Assembly: GCF_025628935.1 (NCBI RefSeq)
Contig: NZ_JAOTIS010000008.1
Span: 60,744 to 124,743 of the forward strand
DNA from: Macrococcus capreoli
Lineage (GTDB): Bacteria; Bacillota; Bacilli; Staphylococcales; Staphylococcaceae
Direction of reading: 5' to 3'
DNA length: 64,000 nt
Numbering within the stretch: position 1 is the stretch's first letter; the number at the start of each line of letters is the position of its first letter. The translations under genes and the position numbers were made by a program. The notes under the pieces are model-generated. The model was not told the DNA's origin and did not search any database. It saw only the letters and a program-made list of their open reading frames with translations. Shown one piece after another: positions 17,359 to 28,800 of this stretch.

Positions 17359-18056
17359 CTTTAGTGTATGAAGGTAAAGCGAAACGTGTATTTAAAACAG
17401 AAGATGATAACATTTATCGTATTGAGTACAAAGATGAAGTAACAGCAGGTAATGGTGCAAAGAAAGATAAGATGGCAGGGAAAGGGCGTTTAAATAACTT
17501 AATTACAAGTTATTTCTTCGAACGCTTGACACAAGAAGGTGTACCATCGCACTTTATAGAGCGCACGAGTGAGACGGAACAACTGGTGAAGAAAGTGACG
17601 ATTATTCCGTTAGAAGTTGTTGTACGCAATGTCGCTGCAGGCTCTATCGTTAAGCGTCTAGGTTTTGATAATGGGCAAGTGTTTGACAAGCCACTCGTTG
17701 AGTTCTATTACAAGAAAGATGAACTAAACGATCCATTTATTTCAGATGACCATGTGAAGTTATTAGGGTTAGCTGATGATAAAGATATTCACGAATTAAA
17801 GCGTCAGGCTTTAATCGTTAACGAAACGTTAATCAAGATCATGAATGAAATGGATTTAACGCTCGTTGATTTCAAGATTGAATTTGGTAAAGATAGCGAC
17901 GGCAATATCTTGTTAGCCGATGAAATTTCACCGGATACTTGTCGTATTTGGGACAAAGCAACAAATGAGAACTTTGACAAAGATGTTTACCGCAATAACA
18001 CAGGCTCTTTAATTGATACGTATACTAAATTTTATAATAAACTGGAGGCTTTATAA
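17355..18056 (+). CDS. purC: SAICAR synthase PurC
   Basis: Joins CAIR with aspartate, using ATP. Motifs: YEGKAKRVF at the N-terminus, [15 protein letters not shown], and the substrate loop [14 protein letters not shown]. 233 aa is the usual bacterial length. The start overlaps the purK stop (ATGA). Confidence 0.97.
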   Translation: MTLVYEGKAKRVFKTEDDNIYRIEYKDEVTAGNGAKKDKMAGKGRLNNLITSYFFERLTQEGVPSHFIERTSETEQLVKKVTIIPLEVVVRNVAAGSIVKRLGFDNGQVFDKPLVEFYYKKDELNDPFISDDHVKLLGLADDKDIHELKRQALIVNETLIKIMNEMDLTLVDFKIEFGKDSDGNILLADEISPDTCRIWDKATNENFDKDVYRNNTGSLIDTYTKFYNKLEAL

Positions 18057-18058
18057 TC

Positions 18059-18319
18059 ATGACTAAAATCGAATTACACATCACATTACAACCGCAAGTA
18101 TTAGATACGCAAGGGGAAGCTTTAACACGCGCAGTACACGATTTAGGATACAAACAAGTGAACGATATTCGCGTAGGGAAAGTATTATTTATGACAGTCG
18201 ATGAAGCAAGTGACGCAGCAGTAGCGAATGTTGTTAACACATTAAGCGAAAAATTATTTGCCAATACAGTTATCGAAGAGTATCGCTATAAAATTATCGA
18301 AGATGAGGAGACAAAATAA
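18059..18319 (+). CDS. purS: FGAM synthase subunit PurS
   Basis: 86-aa subunit of the three-part formylglycinamidine ribonucleotide synthase. It helps channel ammonia from PurQ to PurL. It has the PurS pattern [17 protein letters not shown] and VRVGK-like IRVGKVLFM. It lies between purC and purQ and shares one base with purQ. Confidence 0.95.
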   Translation: MTKIELHITLQPQVLDTQGEALTRAVHDLGYKQVNDIRVGKVLFMTVDEASDAAVANVVNTLSEKLFANTVIEEYRYKIIEDEETK

Positions 18320-18981
18320 TGAAATTTGCTGTGATTGAATTTCCGGGTTCAAACTGTGATAGAGATATGTTCAATGCAGCGCTTAACACAGGGTTTGAAG
18401 CGGAATACGTTGATTATCGAGAAACGTCTTTAGAAGGCTTTGACGGGGTATTAATTCCTGGTGGTTTCTCATTCGGAGATTATTTACGTTGTGGTGCGAT
18501 GGCACGTGTTGCGCCAATCGTTCCTGAGGTGAAACGTTTAGCTGCAGAAGGCCGTCCTGTATTAGGTGTGTGTAATGGATTTCAGATTCTTACGGAGATT
18601 GGTTTATTACCAGGTGCGTTAATGCATAATACAAGTCATAAATTTATTTGTCAGAACGAGTCATTAAAGATCGTTAACAATACAACGAAATTTACGCATC
18701 TTTATGATCAAGATGAAACAGTGATCTATCCGATTGCACACGGTGAAGGGAACTATTACTGCTCATCAGAAACGTTAAAAGAATTACAGGACAACAATCA
18801 AATTATTTTAACTTATAACAACAATCCAAACGGATCAATTGAAGATATCGCAGGAATTGTAAATAAAGCAGGTAACGTTTGTGGTATGATGCCACATCCA
18901 GAGCGTGCGATGGAATCATTATTAGGTACAGATGATGGTGTGAAGTTATTCCAGTCCATTTTAGAAAGTTGGGGGAAATAA
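18319..18981 (+). CDS. purQ: FGAM synthase glutaminase subunit PurQ
   Basis: Class I glutamine amidotransferase that releases ammonia for PurL. Triad positions are visible: Cys in GVCNGFQIL (~residue 94) and His-Glu in MMPHPERAM (~residues 194-196). N-terminus [14 protein letters not shown] is typical. 220 aa. Confidence 0.97.
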   Translation: MKFAVIEFPGSNCDRDMFNAALNTGFEAEYVDYRETSLEGFDGVLIPGGFSFGDYLRCGAMARVAPIVPEVKRLAAEGRPVLGVCNGFQILTEIGLLPGALMHNTSHKFICQNESLKIVNNTTKFTHLYDQDETVIYPIAHGEGNYYCSSETLKELQDNNQIILTYNNNPNGSIEDIAGIVNKAGNVCGMMPHPERAMESLLGTDDGVKLFQSILESWGK

Positions 18982-18983
18982 GC

Positions 18984-21164
18984 ATGGTGAAATTTTTAGA
19001 ACCGAATGCACAAGAAATTAAAGAGAATAAGCTATATGCTGAAATGGGTTTAACAGATGCTGAATACGATAAAGTTGTTGAAATACTAGGGCGTATGCCA
19101 AACTATACTGAAATCGGTATCTTTTCTGTAATGTGGAGTGAACACTGTTCATATAAACATTCTAAACCATTCTTAAAGCAATTTCCGGTCATTGGTGAAC
19201 GTGTATTAATGGGACCTGGTGAAGGTGCCGGGGTTGTCGACATCGGTGATAACCAGGCCGTTGTATTCAAAGTAGAATCACATAACCATCCTTCAGCGAT
19301 TGAGCCGTATCAAGGTGCAGCAACAGGTGTGGGTGGTATCGTTCGTGATATCGTATCGATTGGTGCGCGTCCAATCCAGTTACTCAACTCATTACGTTTC
19401 GGTGAATTAACGGAAAAGCAGAATAAACGCTTATTTAGTGGTGTCGTTGCAGGGATCGGTGGATATGGTAACTGTATCGGTATCCCGGCGGTTGCTGGCG
19501 AAATCGAATTCGATTCGCGTTATGATGGTAATCCATTAGTCAATGCGATGTGTGTCGGTATTATTGATCACGACAAAATCCAAAAAGGGACTGCTAAAGG
19601 TGTCGGTAACCCTGTCATTTATGTCGGTTTAAAGACAGGTCGTGATGGTATTCACGGTGCAACATTCGCGTCAGAAGAATTAAGTGAAGAAAGCGAAGCG
19701 AAACGTCCATCAGTACAAATTGGTGACCCATTTGTCGGTAAGAAGTTAATGGAAGCGACGTTAAAAGCGATTACGTATCCGGAACTTGTTGGGATTCAGG
19801 ATATGGGTGCTGCAGGGCTTACATCATCAAGCTCTGAAATGGCAGCGAAAGGTGAGTCAGGGATTCACTTACAGTTAGAGAAAGTACCGACGCGTGAAGC
19901 AGGTATTTCACCATATGAAATGATGTTATCAGAAACGCAGGAACGTATGCTTTTAGTTGTAGAGAAAGGTTCTGAACAAAAGTTCTTAGATTTATTTGAA
20001 CACCATGAATTAGATGCAGCTGTTATCGGTGAAGTAACAGATACTGACCGTTTCGTCTTAACATATGAAGGTGAAGTATTTGCAGATATTCCGGTACAAC
20101 CATTATCGGACGAAGCACCTGTTTACGTATTAGAAGGTAAAGCAGCAGAATTCGCTGATGTTGATCATAACTATGACAACATTGATGCACAAGACGTATT
20201 TACACGTCTGTTAAATCATCCGACAATTGCTTCAAAAACGTGGGCATATTCTCAATATGATCAGCAAGTCGGTGCGAACACAATTATTAAACCAGGTTTA
20301 TCAGCAGGTGTTACACGTGTTGAAGGTACGACGAAAGCAATCGCATCTACAATAGACGGTGAAGCACGTTACGTATTTAACAATCCATACGAAGGCGGTA
20401 AGATGGTCGTTGCGGAAGCGTATCGTAACTTAATCGCTGTCGGCAGTTTACCCCTTGCAATGACAGACTGTTTAAACTACGGTAACCCTGAAAAGCCTGA
20501 AATTTATCAGCAGTTAGCAGATTCTACTAAAGGAATGGCCGAAGCATGTCGCGCGCTCAATACACCTGTTGTATCAGGTAACGTTTCTTTATACAACGAA
20601 ACGAAAGGTGATGCTATCTTCCCGACACCTGTTGTAGGGATGGTCGGTTTAATCGAAGATGTGAACTATTTAAATGATTTCAAACCTCAAGCTGGTGAGA
20701 AAGTTTACTTAGTAGGAGAATTAAAGTCAGACTTCGGTGGTTCTCAAATTGAGAAATTATTATATAACGAAGTATCGCACGTAACGACTACGATAGATCT
20801 TGAAACTGAAGTACAACGTGGAGAAGCAATCCGTAAAGCAATTACTGACGGCAAATTATCACACGTTCAAGCAGTAGGTAAAGGCGGATTAGCAATTAAA
20901 TTAGCTCAAATCACAGCTTACTTCAATACAGGCATTAATGCACAAGTTGATGCAACAAACGCAGAAATTTTTGCAGAAACACAAGGAAACTATATTTTAA
21001 TTGCTAAAGAAGGATTTGTTCCTGAAAATGCAATTGAAATCGGAACTTTTGGGGGATCTACATTTACATTAAAAACAAACCAAGGCGAAATTTCTGAAAG
21101 TGTCTCAACAATCAGTGCGTCTTGGAAAGGGGCAATTGAACAATGTATGACATCAGAGGCCTAA
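18984..21164 (+). CDS. purL: FGAM synthase large subunit PurL
   Basis: Catalytic subunit converting FGAR to FGAM with ATP. This is the short PurL form (726 aa) that works with PurS and PurQ. Motifs: [12 protein letters not shown] (~residue 47), [34 protein letters not shown], and [13 protein letters not shown]. The ATG at 18984 is chosen because GGGGG lies upstream and homologues begin with a similar KFLEP; the frame extends 15 bases further upstream. It overlaps purF by 22 bases. Confidence 0.96.
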   Translation: MVKFLEPNAQEIKENKLYAEMGLTDAEYDKVVEILGRMPNYTEIGIFSVMWSEHCSYKHSKPFLKQFPVIGERVLMGPGEGAGVVDIGDNQAVVFKVESHNHPSAIEPYQGAATGVGGIVRDIVSIGARPIQLLNSLRFGELTEKQNKRLFSGVVAGIGGYGNCIGIPAVAGEIEFDSRYDGNPLVNAMCVGIIDHDKIQKGTAKGVGNPVIYVGLKTGRDGIHGATFASEELSEESEAKRPSVQIGDPFVGKKLMEATLKAITYPELVGIQDMGAAGLTSSSSEMAAKGESGIHLQLEKVPTREAGISPYEMMLSETQERMLLVVEKGSEQKFLDLFEHHELDAAVIGEVTDTDRFVLTYEGEVFADIPVQPLSDEAPVYVLEGKAAEFADVDHNYDNIDAQDVFTRLLNHPTIASKTWAYSQYDQQVGANTIIKPGLSAGVTRVEGTTKAIASTIDGEARYVFNNPYEGGKMVVAEAYRNLIAVGSLPLAMTDCLNYGNPEKPEIYQQLADSTKGMAEACRALNTPVVSGNVSLYNETKGDAIFPTPVVGMVGLIEDVNYLNDFKPQAGEKVYLVGELKSDFGGSQIEKLLYNEVSHVTTTIDLETEVQRGEAIRKAITDGKLSHVQAVGKGGLAIKLAQITAYFNTGINAQVDATNAEIFAETQGNYILIAKEGFVPENAIEIGTFGGSTFTLKTNQGEISESVSTISASWKGAIEQCMTSEA

Positions 21165-22561
21165 ATGAAGAATGTGGCGTCTTCGGTATTTGGGGTCACC
21201 CGAATGCCGCTGACCTTACATATATGGCACTGCATTCATTACAGCACCGTGGTCAGGAAGGTGCAGGGATTGTATGTTCTGACGAATCGAATATATACGG
21301 TGCCCGTGGAATGGGGCTATTACCTGAAGCCATCAGCCAAGTAAAGTTAGATTCATTAAGCAGCTTTAATCATGCGATTGGTCATGTTCGTTATGCGACG
21401 ACGGGTGCGTCCGAATTATCGAACGTGCAACCGTTTATCTTTAAACATTCTAAAGGGGATATTGGGTTAGCACATAACGGTAACTTGACGAACGCAGAAC
21501 AAATTAAACTGGCATTAGAATCTGAAGGTGCAATCTTCCAGACATCAAGTGATTCTGAAGTGCTCGGTCACCTGCTGTTAAAGGCGAAATCAAATAATAA
21601 ACTTGCGAACTTTAAAGCGGCATTAAATCAAATTAAAGGTGCGTTTAGTTTCTTAGTATTACATCCGGAGCAAATGTTTGTTGCGCGTGATAGTAACGGC
21701 GTGCGTCCGTTAATGCTTGGTATGGTTGACGGTGCATATTGTGTTGCCAGTGAAACATGTGCGTTTACTGCAATTGGTGCAGATTACATTCGTGATATTG
21801 AACCAGGTGAAGTGTTGATCTTTAACAATCAAGGTCTTGCAGAAGATACGTATACGACAAATACAGCATCGCATATGTGTTCAATGGAATATGTATATTT
21901 CGCACGTCCGGATTCAGAGTTTAGAAAGCATTCTATTTATGAAGTGCGTAAAGCGTTAGGAATGCAACTAGCGAAAGAAATGAATGTTGAAGCGGATGTC
22001 GTGATTGGTGTACCGGACTCTTCACTTCAGGCAGCGAAAGGTTTCTCTATGCAATCGGGCATTTCGAATGAACAAGGTTTAATTAAGAATCGTTATGTCG
22101 GCCGTACATTTATTGCACCGAATCAGAAGTTACGCGAACGTGCTGTCCGTATGAAACATTCACCGGTGCGTGATGTGATTGAAGGGAAACGTGTCATCGT
22201 TATCGATGATTCTATCGTGCGTGGTACGACGAGTAAATTTATTGTGAAGACATTAAAGAATGCAGGCGCGAAAGAGGTGCATATGGCTATTTCTTCGCCA
22301 CCTTTAATTCATCCATGTTATTACGGTATTGACGTATCAACACATGCTGAACTGATTGCATCAGACAAAAGTATTGAAGAGATTAAAGATATTTTAGAAG
22401 TGGACTCATTAACGTATTTATCGGTTGAAGGGATGCATGAAGTGTTCAGTCAATTTGATTCAAAGGGTGAATGTAACGCGTGTTTCACAGGCAATTACCC
22501 GATTGAAATCGTTGACCACTTATTACCTGAAGACAAAGAGAAGAAGAAGAAGGGAGTCTAA
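21143..22561 (+). CDS. purF: Amidophosphoribosyltransferase PurF
   Basis: First committed step of purine synthesis: PRPP plus glutamine gives phosphoribosylamine. A ten-residue propeptide precedes the catalytic Cys11 ([11 protein letters not shown]). Further motifs are [22 protein letters not shown] and the PRPP site [14 protein letters not shown] (~residue 352). 472 aa. The long overlap with purL suggests coupled translation. Confidence 0.97.
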   Translation: MYDIRGLNEECGVFGIWGHPNAADLTYMALHSLQHRGQEGAGIVCSDESNIYGARGMGLLPEAISQVKLDSLSSFNHAIGHVRYATTGASELSNVQPFIFKHSKGDIGLAHNGNLTNAEQIKLALESEGAIFQTSSDSEVLGHLLLKAKSNNKLANFKAALNQIKGAFSFLVLHPEQMFVARDSNGVRPLMLGMVDGAYCVASETCAFTAIGADYIRDIEPGEVLIFNNQGLAEDTYTTNTASHMCSMEYVYFARPDSEFRKHSIYEVRKALGMQLAKEMNVEADVVIGVPDSSLQAAKGFSMQSGISNEQGLIKNRYVGRTFIAPNQKLRERAVRMKHSPVRDVIEGKRVIVIDDSIVRGTTSKFIVKTLKNAGAKEVHMAISSPPLIHPCYYGIDVSTHAELIASDKSIEEIKDILEVDSLTYLSVEGMHEVFSQFDSKGECNACFTGNYPIEIVDHLLPEDKEKKKKGV

Positions 22562-22563
22562 CG

Positions 22564-23595
22564 ATGGCTGAAAGTTATAAACAATCTGGCGTAGATATTC
22601 ATGCGGGGTATGAAGCAGTAGAAAGAATGAAAAAGCACGTTGATCGAACTATGCGTAAAGAAGTACTTGGCGGTTTAGGGAGTTTCGGTGCAGCGTTTGA
22701 TTTATCACAACTGAATATGAAACAGCCCGTGCTTGTTTCAGGGACTGACGGTGTCGGTACGAAGTTACGTTTAGCAATTGATGCAGATCAACATGACACA
22801 ATCGGTATTGATGCAGTGGCAATGTGTGTGAATGACATATTAACAACAGGTGCAATGCCGTTATACTTTTTAGATTATTTAGCGTTAAACAAAGTGGACC
22901 CTGTTATCGTTGAGCAAATTGTTAAAGGCGTAGCTGAAGGTTGTGTACAAAGTGAATGTGCATTAATCGGTGGTGAAACGGCTGAAATGGGCGATATGTA
23001 TCATACTGGTGATTACGATATTGCTGGCTTTGCAGTAGGTGCTGTTGAGAAAGCGGACTATATTGACGGTTCTAACATCGCTGAAGGTGACGTGATATTA
23101 GGAATAGCTTCTAGTGGTATTCATTCTAATGGTTACAGCTTAGTTAGAAAGATTATTAAAGATAATCAATTAGATTTAACTGCTGAATTTACAGATGGTA
23201 AGACGCTGTTAGATACAGTATTAGAACCGACACGTATTTATGTTAAAGCGGCAAAAGCAGTGCTGGCGCATGCGAAAGTGAATGGTATGTGTCATGTGAC
23301 GGGTGGCGGATTTATCGAGAATATTCCACGTGTCTTCCCTGAAGGTGTTTATCCGGAAATCGATGTGACAGCGATTCCGAAATTACCAATATTCGATTTA
23401 TTACAGGATAAAGGTCAAATCGACGCGAAAGAAATGTATAACATTTTCAACATGGGGATTGGCTTTATCTTTATCGTGAATGCAAGTGAAGTAGCAAAGA
23501 TTCAATCAGTTATGCAGACACAGTTCAACGAGCAAATTTATACGATCGGTCGCGTTGTCGCAGGTGAGGAAGACATCGTGATTACAGGAGTTTAA
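22564..23595 (+). CDS. purM: AIR synthase PurM
   Basis: Closes the imidazole ring: FGAM plus ATP gives AIR. Motifs [26 protein letters not shown] (~residue 59), [11 protein letters not shown] (~136) and [13 protein letters not shown] are diagnostic. 343 aa. Two bases separate it from purF. Confidence 0.97.
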   Translation: MAESYKQSGVDIHAGYEAVERMKKHVDRTMRKEVLGGLGSFGAAFDLSQLNMKQPVLVSGTDGVGTKLRLAIDADQHDTIGIDAVAMCVNDILTTGAMPLYFLDYLALNKVDPVIVEQIVKGVAEGCVQSECALIGGETAEMGDMYHTGDYDIAGFAVGAVEKADYIDGSNIAEGDVILGIASSGIHSNGYSLVRKIIKDNQLDLTAEFTDGKTLLDTVLEPTRIYVKAAKAVLAHAKVNGMCHVTGGGFIENIPRVFPEGVYPEIDVTAIPKLPIFDLLQDKGQIDAKEMYNIFNMGIGFIFIVNASEVAKIQSVMQTQFNEQIYTIGRVVAGEEDIVITGV

Positions 23596-23596
23596 T

Positions 23597-24163
23597 ATGA
23601 AGAACGTTGCGATATTTGCGTCAGGTAATGGTTCGAATTACGAGAAGATTATGGAACATATTCAGGCAGGACAGTTAACAAATATTAATGTTGTCGGGTT
23701 GTATACGGATAAGCGTGAGGCATACGCGATTGAACGCGCGAAGCGTTTCGGTACACCAGTGCATCTATTTGAATTGTCACAGTTTGAGCATAAAACTGCT
23801 TATGAACAAGCGATACTCGCGCAACTTAAGAAAGATGCCGTCGAGTGGATCATCCTAGCAGGCTATATGAAGCTCGTTGGTCCAACATTGCTTGATGTAT
23901 ATGAAGGGCGTATGTTAAATATTCATCCGTCATTATTACCGAGCTTTCCAGGAAAAGATGCAGTCGGACAGGCATTACGTTACGGTGTACGTGTAACGGG
24001 TGCAACAGTGCATTACGTTGATAGCGGAATGGATACCGGAACGATCATTGATCAAATGAGCTGTCCGATATTAGAAGATGATACGCAAGCGTCATTACAA
24101 CTGCGTGTTCAGAATCTTGAATATGAATTATATCCACGTGTGATAAAAAAAATCATTCAATAA
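23597..24163 (+). CDS. purN: GAR formyltransferase PurN
   Basis: Transfers formyl from 10-formyl-THF to GAR. The N-terminal [12 protein letters not shown], the [12 protein letters not shown] loop with catalytic Asn-His (~residues 109-110) and [15 protein letters not shown] are present. 188 aa. It depends on the folate made by FolD, encoded divergently from this operon. Confidence 0.97.
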   Translation: MKNVAIFASGNGSNYEKIMEHIQAGQLTNINVVGLYTDKREAYAIERAKRFGTPVHLFELSQFEHKTAYEQAILAQLKKDAVEWIILAGYMKLVGPTLLDVYEGRMLNIHPSLLPSFPGKDAVGQALRYGVRVTGATVHYVDSGMDTGTIIDQMSCPILEDDTQASLQLRVQNLEYELYPRVIKKIIQ

Positions 24164-24173
24164 GGAGTCTCCA

Positions 24174-25652
24174 ATGAAAAAAGCATTATTAAGCGTTTCA
24201 GATAAAACAGGTATCGTAGCGTTTGCTGAACAGTTAGTGGCAAATGACTACGAAGTGTATTCTACAGGCGGAACGAAAAAAACGTTAGAAGACAATCATA
24301 TTCCCGTTAAATCTGTCAGTGAATTAACGCACTTTCCAGAAATTATGGACGGTCGTGTGAAGACGTTACATCCGAACATTCATGGTGGCATATTAGCCGA
24401 CCGTGATAATAGTGAGCACGTTGCAGCACTGAAAGAACATAACATTGCACCGATTGATTTAGTGGCAGTAAACTTATATCCATTTGAAGCAACGGTTGCA
24501 AATCCAGATGTTACAGAAGCGGATGCGATTGAGAATATCGACATCGGTGGACCGACAATGTTACGTTCATCTGCTAAAAACTTTAAGCATGTGATTACGG
24601 TTGTGGATCCGGCTGATTACGATACAGTTATTGCGCGTATTAAAGCAGATGAAGTGGATGACGCATTCCGTAAATCGTTAATGGTGAAAGTATTTGCGCA
24701 TACAAATCATTACGATGAGGCGATTGTCAATTTCTTTAGCGACAATAAAGAAACGTTACGTTACGGTGAGAACCCACATCAAACGGCTGAATTTGTAAAG
24801 ACGAGTGACGCAAACAACACATTAGCTGGTGCGAAACAATTACACGGTAAACCGTTAAGCTTTAATAATATTAAAGATGCGGATGCGACGCTTTTCTTAG
24901 CGAAGCAGTTTGATGGTCCAGCTGCAGTTGCAGTGAAACATATGAACCCATGTGGTGTTGGTACAGGTGAAACAATTGCTGAAGCATTCCAGCATGCATA
25001 TGATGCGGATAGCCAAAGTATATTCGGTGGTATTGTTGCAGTGAACCGTGAAGTCGATAAAGCAACCGCTGAGAAGATGCATTCCATTTTCTTAGAAGTG
25101 ATTATTGCACCTTCATTTAGTGCAGAAGCGCTGAACATATTAACACAAAAGAAAAATTTACGTTTACTTGAAATTGATATGACTGTAGAAGCAAACGAGA
25201 AAGAATTCGTTTCAGTGTCTGGTGGTTATTTAGTTCAGGATAAAGATTTATTAAACGTGAAGAAAGAAGATATGCGTGTCGTGACGAATGTGCAACCGAC
25301 TGAAGCACAGTGGAAAGCGATTGAACTCGGCTGGAAAGTTGTGAAGAGTGTGAAATCAAATGCAATCGTATTAGCGAACGACAAACAAACGGTCGGTATC
25401 GGTGCAGGACAAATGAACCGTGTCGGTGCTGCGAAGATTGCCATTGAACGTGCGATTGAAATGAACGAGAATGTCGTGATGGCAAGTGACGGTTTCTTCC
25501 CGATGAGTGATACAGTTGAAACTGCACATGCGGCTGGAATTAGATGTATTGTTCAGCCTGGCGGTTCAATAAAAGATCAGGATTCAATTGATAAAGCGAA
25601 TGAATTTGGCATTGCGATGGTAATGACGGACGTACGTCATTTCAAACACTAG
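24174..25652 (+). CDS. purH: Bifunctional AICAR formyltransferase/IMP cyclohydrolase PurH
   Basis: The last two steps to IMP. The N-terminal cyclohydrolase (MGS-like) domain starts [15 protein letters not shown] and has [13 protein letters not shown] (~residue 63). The C-terminal formyltransferase domain has [17 protein letters not shown] and SDGFFPMSD. 492 aa is slightly shorter than the ~510 aa of Bacillus but has all motifs. Confidence 0.97.
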   Translation: MKKALLSVSDKTGIVAFAEQLVANDYEVYSTGGTKKTLEDNHIPVKSVSELTHFPEIMDGRVKTLHPNIHGGILADRDNSEHVAALKEHNIAPIDLVAVNLYPFEATVANPDVTEADAIENIDIGGPTMLRSSAKNFKHVITVVDPADYDTVIARIKADEVDDAFRKSLMVKVFAHTNHYDEAIVNFFSDNKETLRYGENPHQTAEFVKTSDANNTLAGAKQLHGKPLSFNNIKDADATLFLAKQFDGPAAVAVKHMNPCGVGTGETIAEAFQHAYDADSQSIFGGIVAVNREVDKATAEKMHSIFLEVIIAPSFSAEALNILTQKKNLRLLEIDMTVEANEKEFVSVSGGYLVQDKDLLNVKKEDMRVVTNVQPTEAQWKAIELGWKVVKSVKSNAIVLANDKQTVGIGAGQMNRVGAAKIAIERAIEMNENVVMASDGFFPMSDTVETAHAAGIRCIVQPGGSIKDQDSIDKANEFGIAMVMTDVRHFKH

Positions 25653-25661
25653 GAGGCAGTT

Positions 25662-26897
25662 ATGAAAGTATTAGTTATCGGTTCTGGTGGAAGAGAACAT
25701 GCGTTAGTACGTAAGATTGGCAAGTCTTCACGTGTAGAAGAAGTATTCGTTATTCGTGGAAACGAAGCGATGGCACGTGAAGCGACAATCGTGGATATTG
25801 CAGAACATGATCACGATGCAATCGTACAATTTGCGACAGAACAAGCCATTGACTTAGTCGTTGTTGGTCCAGAACAACCATTAATTGATGGTTTAAGCGA
25901 TCGATTAACGGCAGCGGGCATTAAGACATTTGGTCCTAATAGTAGCGCTGCGCAAATGGAAGGGTCGAAAGATTTCGCGAAAGCGTTAATGGCGAAATAT
26001 AATATTCCGACAGCGCAATACGAAACAATTGAGAATAAAGCAGATGCCATTCAATATGTGAAACAGCACGGTACACCGATTGTCATTAAATATGATGGAC
26101 TCGCAGCGGGAAAAGGTGTTGTCGTTGCAATGGACGAAGCAACAGCGATGGATGCAATCAATGACTTCTATACTGAGGAACATGCTAAAGTTGTCTTCGA
26201 GGAATATTTAGAAGGTGAAGAATTCTCATTAATGGTAATGGTGAATGATGATTTCTGTATTCCATTCGATACGATTGCGCAAGACCATAAACGTGCATAC
26301 GATGGTGATAAAGGGCCGAATACGGGTGGTATGGGTGCGTACTGTCCGGTCAGTCATATTAGTGATGACATGATTGAACGTACAAATCAGGAAATCGTTT
26401 ATCCGGTTGTTCAGGCGATGCATAAAGAAGGATTAAATTATTTTGGTATTCTTTATGTAGGTGCTATTGTTACGATTGAAGGCCCGAAAGTTATTGAATT
26501 TAATGCACGTTTCGGAGACCCGGAAGCACAAGTATTATTACGTCGTTTAGAGACAGACTTTATTGAGTTGATTGAAGCGGTAGAGAACAAACAACCGTTA
26601 GATTTAATGTGGCGCAATAAAACGATTTGTGGCGTTGTGTTAGCATCTAATGGCTATCCTGGTAGCTATGATAAAGGGCATGTTGTGAAAGGTTATGACT
26701 ATCAGACGGATTATATCGTCTCTGCGTTAAAGCAAGAAGATGGCGAGTGGGTGACGAATGGTGGTCGCGTCATGATCGCATTAGGCGAAGGAGATAGTTT
26801 ACAGGAAGCACAGGCAAATAGTTATCAATTAGTAGAACACATTCAGTGTGACGGTATGTTCTACCGTAAAGATATTGGGAATAAAGGATTGGTGTGA
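25662..26897 (+). CDS. purD: GAR synthetase PurD
   Basis: ATP-grasp ligase joining phosphoribosylamine and glycine. Motifs: GSGGREHAL (residues 7-15), VVGPEQPLIDGL, KYDGLAAGKGV, GPNTGGMGAY and EFNARFGDPEAQ. 411 aa. AGGAGG precedes the ATG. It is the last gene of the operon and is followed by a strong terminator. Confidence 0.97.
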   Translation: MKVLVIGSGGREHALVRKIGKSSRVEEVFVIRGNEAMAREATIVDIAEHDHDAIVQFATEQAIDLVVVGPEQPLIDGLSDRLTAAGIKTFGPNSSAAQMEGSKDFAKALMAKYNIPTAQYETIENKADAIQYVKQHGTPIVIKYDGLAAGKGVVVAMDEATAMDAINDFYTEEHAKVVFEEYLEGEEFSLMVMVNDDFCIPFDTIAQDHKRAYDGDKGPNTGGMGAYCPVSHISDDMIERTNQEIVYPVVQAMHKEGLNYFGILYVGAIVTIEGPKVIEFNARFGDPEAQVLLRRLETDFIELIEAVENKQPLDLMWRNKTICGVVLASNGYPGSYDKGHVVKGYDYQTDYIVSALKQEDGEWVTNGGRVMIALGEGDSLQEAQANSYQLVEHIQCDGMFYRKDIGNKGLV

Positions 26898-26902
26898 TAT
26901 TT

Positions 26903-26943
26903 AAAATGATGGCCGATAAAGTGAATTTATCGGCCATCATTTT
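26903..26943 (+). terminator. purine operon terminator
   Basis: AAAATGATGGCCGATAAA pairs with TTTATCGGCCATCATTTT around a short loop and ends in T. The core ATGGCCGATAAA/TTTATCGGCCAT recurs at 58152-58180. Confidence 0.9.
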
Positions 26944-26963
26944 GATTGTCGAAGTCAAAAAGT

Positions 26964-26988
26964 ACCCACTAGATAAAATCTAGTGGGT
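26964..26988 (-). terminator. Terminator of the 50-aa stress-type gene
   Basis: An 11-bp perfect stem ACCCACTAGAT/ATCTAGTGGGT with a 3-base loop, followed on the minus strand by ACTTTTT. Confidence 0.8.
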
Positions 26989-26996
26989 GAATTTTA

Positions 26997-27149
26997 TTAT
27001 TCTAATGTTTTTTGAACATCTTCTTTAGTTTGTTCGATACCTTCGTTTAAATCATCTTTAGATTGTTGTGCTTGATCATTAACTTGATCAGTCGCTTCCT
27101 CTTTCGCTTGTTCTGCGTTTTGTTTTAATGCTTCATATTTATCAGTCAT
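26997..27149 (-). CDS. Small acidic CsbD/LEA-like stress protein
   Basis: 50 aa, missed by length-limited ORF finding. It reads MTDKYEALKQNAEQAKEEA and continues with Gln/Asp/Lys-rich helix to KTLE. All residues are polar apart from a few Leu/Val, as in CsbD and LEA-type stress proteins. GGAGGAATCA lies upstream of the ATG. A sigma-B-type promoter precedes it, supporting a general-stress role. Assignment to CsbD itself is tentative. Confidence 0.75.
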   Translation of the reverse strand: MTDKYEALKQNAEQAKEEATDQVNDQAQQSKDDLNEGIEQTKEDVQKTLE

Positions 27150-27181
27150 GTTGATTCCTCCTCATACTTGATAATATATGT

Positions 27182-27206
27182 ATTCCCGAGATTGATAATA
27201 ATAAAC
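27182..27206 (-). promoter_or_regulatory. Candidate sigma-B promoter
   Basis: On the minus strand GTTTAT, a 13-base spacer and GGGAAT, close to the sigma-B consensus GTTTAA-N12-15-GGGTAT. It lies about 35 bases upstream of the ATG of the 50-aa gene. Confidence 0.7.
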
Positions 27207-27287
27207 ATGGTCATACTTAAGGATGATTTTTTTAATTTTATAAGACTTTTATCCTATATTTTCATATAATGAAAATGAGGTGGAATT

Positions 27288-28562
27288 ATGAACTGGATTA
27301 AAAAGCATTTCGAAATATTAATCGGGTATTTACTTGCAGCGGTCAGTATTTTACTCGGCGCATTTATTATTTATCACCGCAACCAGATCGCGCACTTTAA
27401 AGATATTGCGGTCAATAAGCTACATATGTATAACTTTTTTGATTTCATTAATATATATATTTTTGAACTAATCAAATTGTTAAGTCATTATATTAGTCAT
27501 TTCCCTTTATTGTATGGTATCGCTTTGATTGTAGTCGGGTTTACATTTATATTCGTATCCCGCAAATTAAAGGAGACAACGATATTCGATAAGACGATTG
27601 CATATTTTTATTTAATGACTGCAAGCTTAATACTTGTAGCTATCAGTATCTTTTTATTTGAAGTATACGGTATTTTTTCTTTATTATATTTATTATTTTT
27701 CGCTGCACTCGTATACTTTACAATCAATCGTCGTAAACTGAATGCAAATTATCGTAAGTTTCATTTTCTGGTGTTAATTGCGATTTATGCCATTGCATAT
27801 TTTATGACGCAACTTGCAGTGTACGACAACTTAAATAAAGATAAAGTGACGGCGCTTGATGTGATGAGTATTAATTTTTATTTCATTACGTTATTAGTGC
27901 TTGCAACGTTATGTTTGGTGAACTACGTGTTCTTAAAGCGTACATTACATGGTAAAGCACAAGATGAACCATTATCTCGACGCAGTAAGAAGAAAGACTT
28001 CCAATTGAATCGTAAATTGCAGGACGGTACGAATTCAACGATTGAACGTTTATCGTCAACATCGATGCGACTTGATGAGAAGATAGTTCGTACATACCAC
28101 AAGTTCATGCAATCCATGAAACGCACAATCAATTTGCAGGAAGAAGACATTCCAGGCTGGTTAAAGCGTCCGAAATGGCTGAAAGTATTTCAAATTGAAT
28201 TGTTGTTCAGTGGTTTAATGTTTATTATTACATTAATAGAACTGAACAACCGTAATATATTATTTGAAGCGAGTAAATTCAATGTCGTAAAAATGCAGTA
28301 CTTCTATGAATGGATTAATTTATTTGGGTTATTAATTGTTATTATCGCTTATATTTATTTCACGATTAGAATTTATATGAAAGATAGAGGCTATTTTGGT
28401 CAGCTGTTTGCGATTTCATTTTTATCGATTAAGATTGTGACATCGATTTACTTAATGTTATTTAAAGGTATTAATTTAGCGCTGTTCATCCCGCCAATCT
28501 TAATCCTGATGTTTATCTTTACGATGCCGCTGTATTTCCTTCACATTCGCAAACGTTATTAA
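27288..28562 (+). CDS. auxA: AuxA-like polytopic membrane protein
   Basis: 424 aa with about five N-terminal hydrophobic helices, a cytoplasmic hydrophilic middle section (residues ~225-300, many basic residues), and three to four further helices. Its place between purD and the rRNA methyltransferase/ptsHI block matches the S. aureus gene auxA, whose product stabilises lipoteichoic acid and affects beta-lactam resistance. The name rests on position and topology, so it is tentative. The ABC/ECF genes that separate purD from auxA in S. aureus are absent here. Confidence 0.6.
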   Translation: MNWIKKHFEILIGYLLAAVSILLGAFIIYHRNQIAHFKDIAVNKLHMYNFFDFINIYIFELIKLLSHYISHFPLLYGIALIVVGFTFIFVSRKLKETTIFDKTIAYFYLMTASLILVAISIFLFEVYGIFSLLYLLFFAALVYFTINRRKLNANYRKFHFLVLIAIYAIAYFMTQLAVYDNLNKDKVTALDVMSINFYFITLLVLATLCLVNYVFLKRTLHGKAQDEPLSRRSKKKDFQLNRKLQDGTNSTIERLSSTSMRLDEKIVRTYHKFMQSMKRTINLQEEDIPGWLKRPKWLKVFQIELLFSGLMFIITLIELNNRNILFEASKFNVVKMQYFYEWINLFGLLIVIIAYIYFTIRIYMKDRGYFGQLFAISFLSIKIVTSIYLMLFKGINLALFIPPILILMFIFTMPLYFLHIRKRY

Positions 28563-28607
28563 TCTATGTGATATAAAACAACGTGATTTAAAATTGTGAA
28601 ATTTATA

Positions 28608-28636
28608 TTGTGTACTACAACAATTCAGTATATAAT
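28608..28636 (+). promoter_or_regulatory. Candidate promoter of small RNA
   Basis: TTGTGT (28608-28613), a 17-base spacer and a perfect TATAAT (28631-28636), with no protein gene directly behind it. Confidence 0.65.
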
Positions 28637-28642
28637 TAAAGT

Positions 28643-28728
28643 GTAAACAACAACCATGGGGATGGGCGTTATTTTTCCGAATATAAATGATTCACGGTAG
28701 GTGCACTCAGTGTCACCTACCTTTTTTT
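28643..28728 (+). ncRNA. Candidate small RNA (~86 nt)
   Basis: Bounded by the promoter above and a strong terminator (stem GGTAGGTG/CACCTACC, then seven T). The interior contains the G-rich segment ATGGGGATGGGCG. A 14-codon frame from ATG 28655 lacks a ribosome site, so it is more likely noncoding. The G-rich part is complementary to CCCAUCCCC-like motifs; many staphylococcal sRNAs carry unpaired UCCC motifs. I do not recognise it as a named RNA. Confidence 0.55.
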
Positions 28729-28800
28729 GTTCGGTCCTAAACGCATTTCAGATGGCCTCTGTGTTATAGTAATAAATAATGAATAAAAAGGAGATCGACG

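Noticed and set aside
24779..25138. Long antisense frames inside purH and other core genes
   Set aside because: They are shadows of well-conserved genes on the plus strand and lack ribosome sites.
28655..28699. 14-codon peptide inside the candidate sRNA
   Set aside because: No ribosome site in front of the ATG and no sign of conservation visible.
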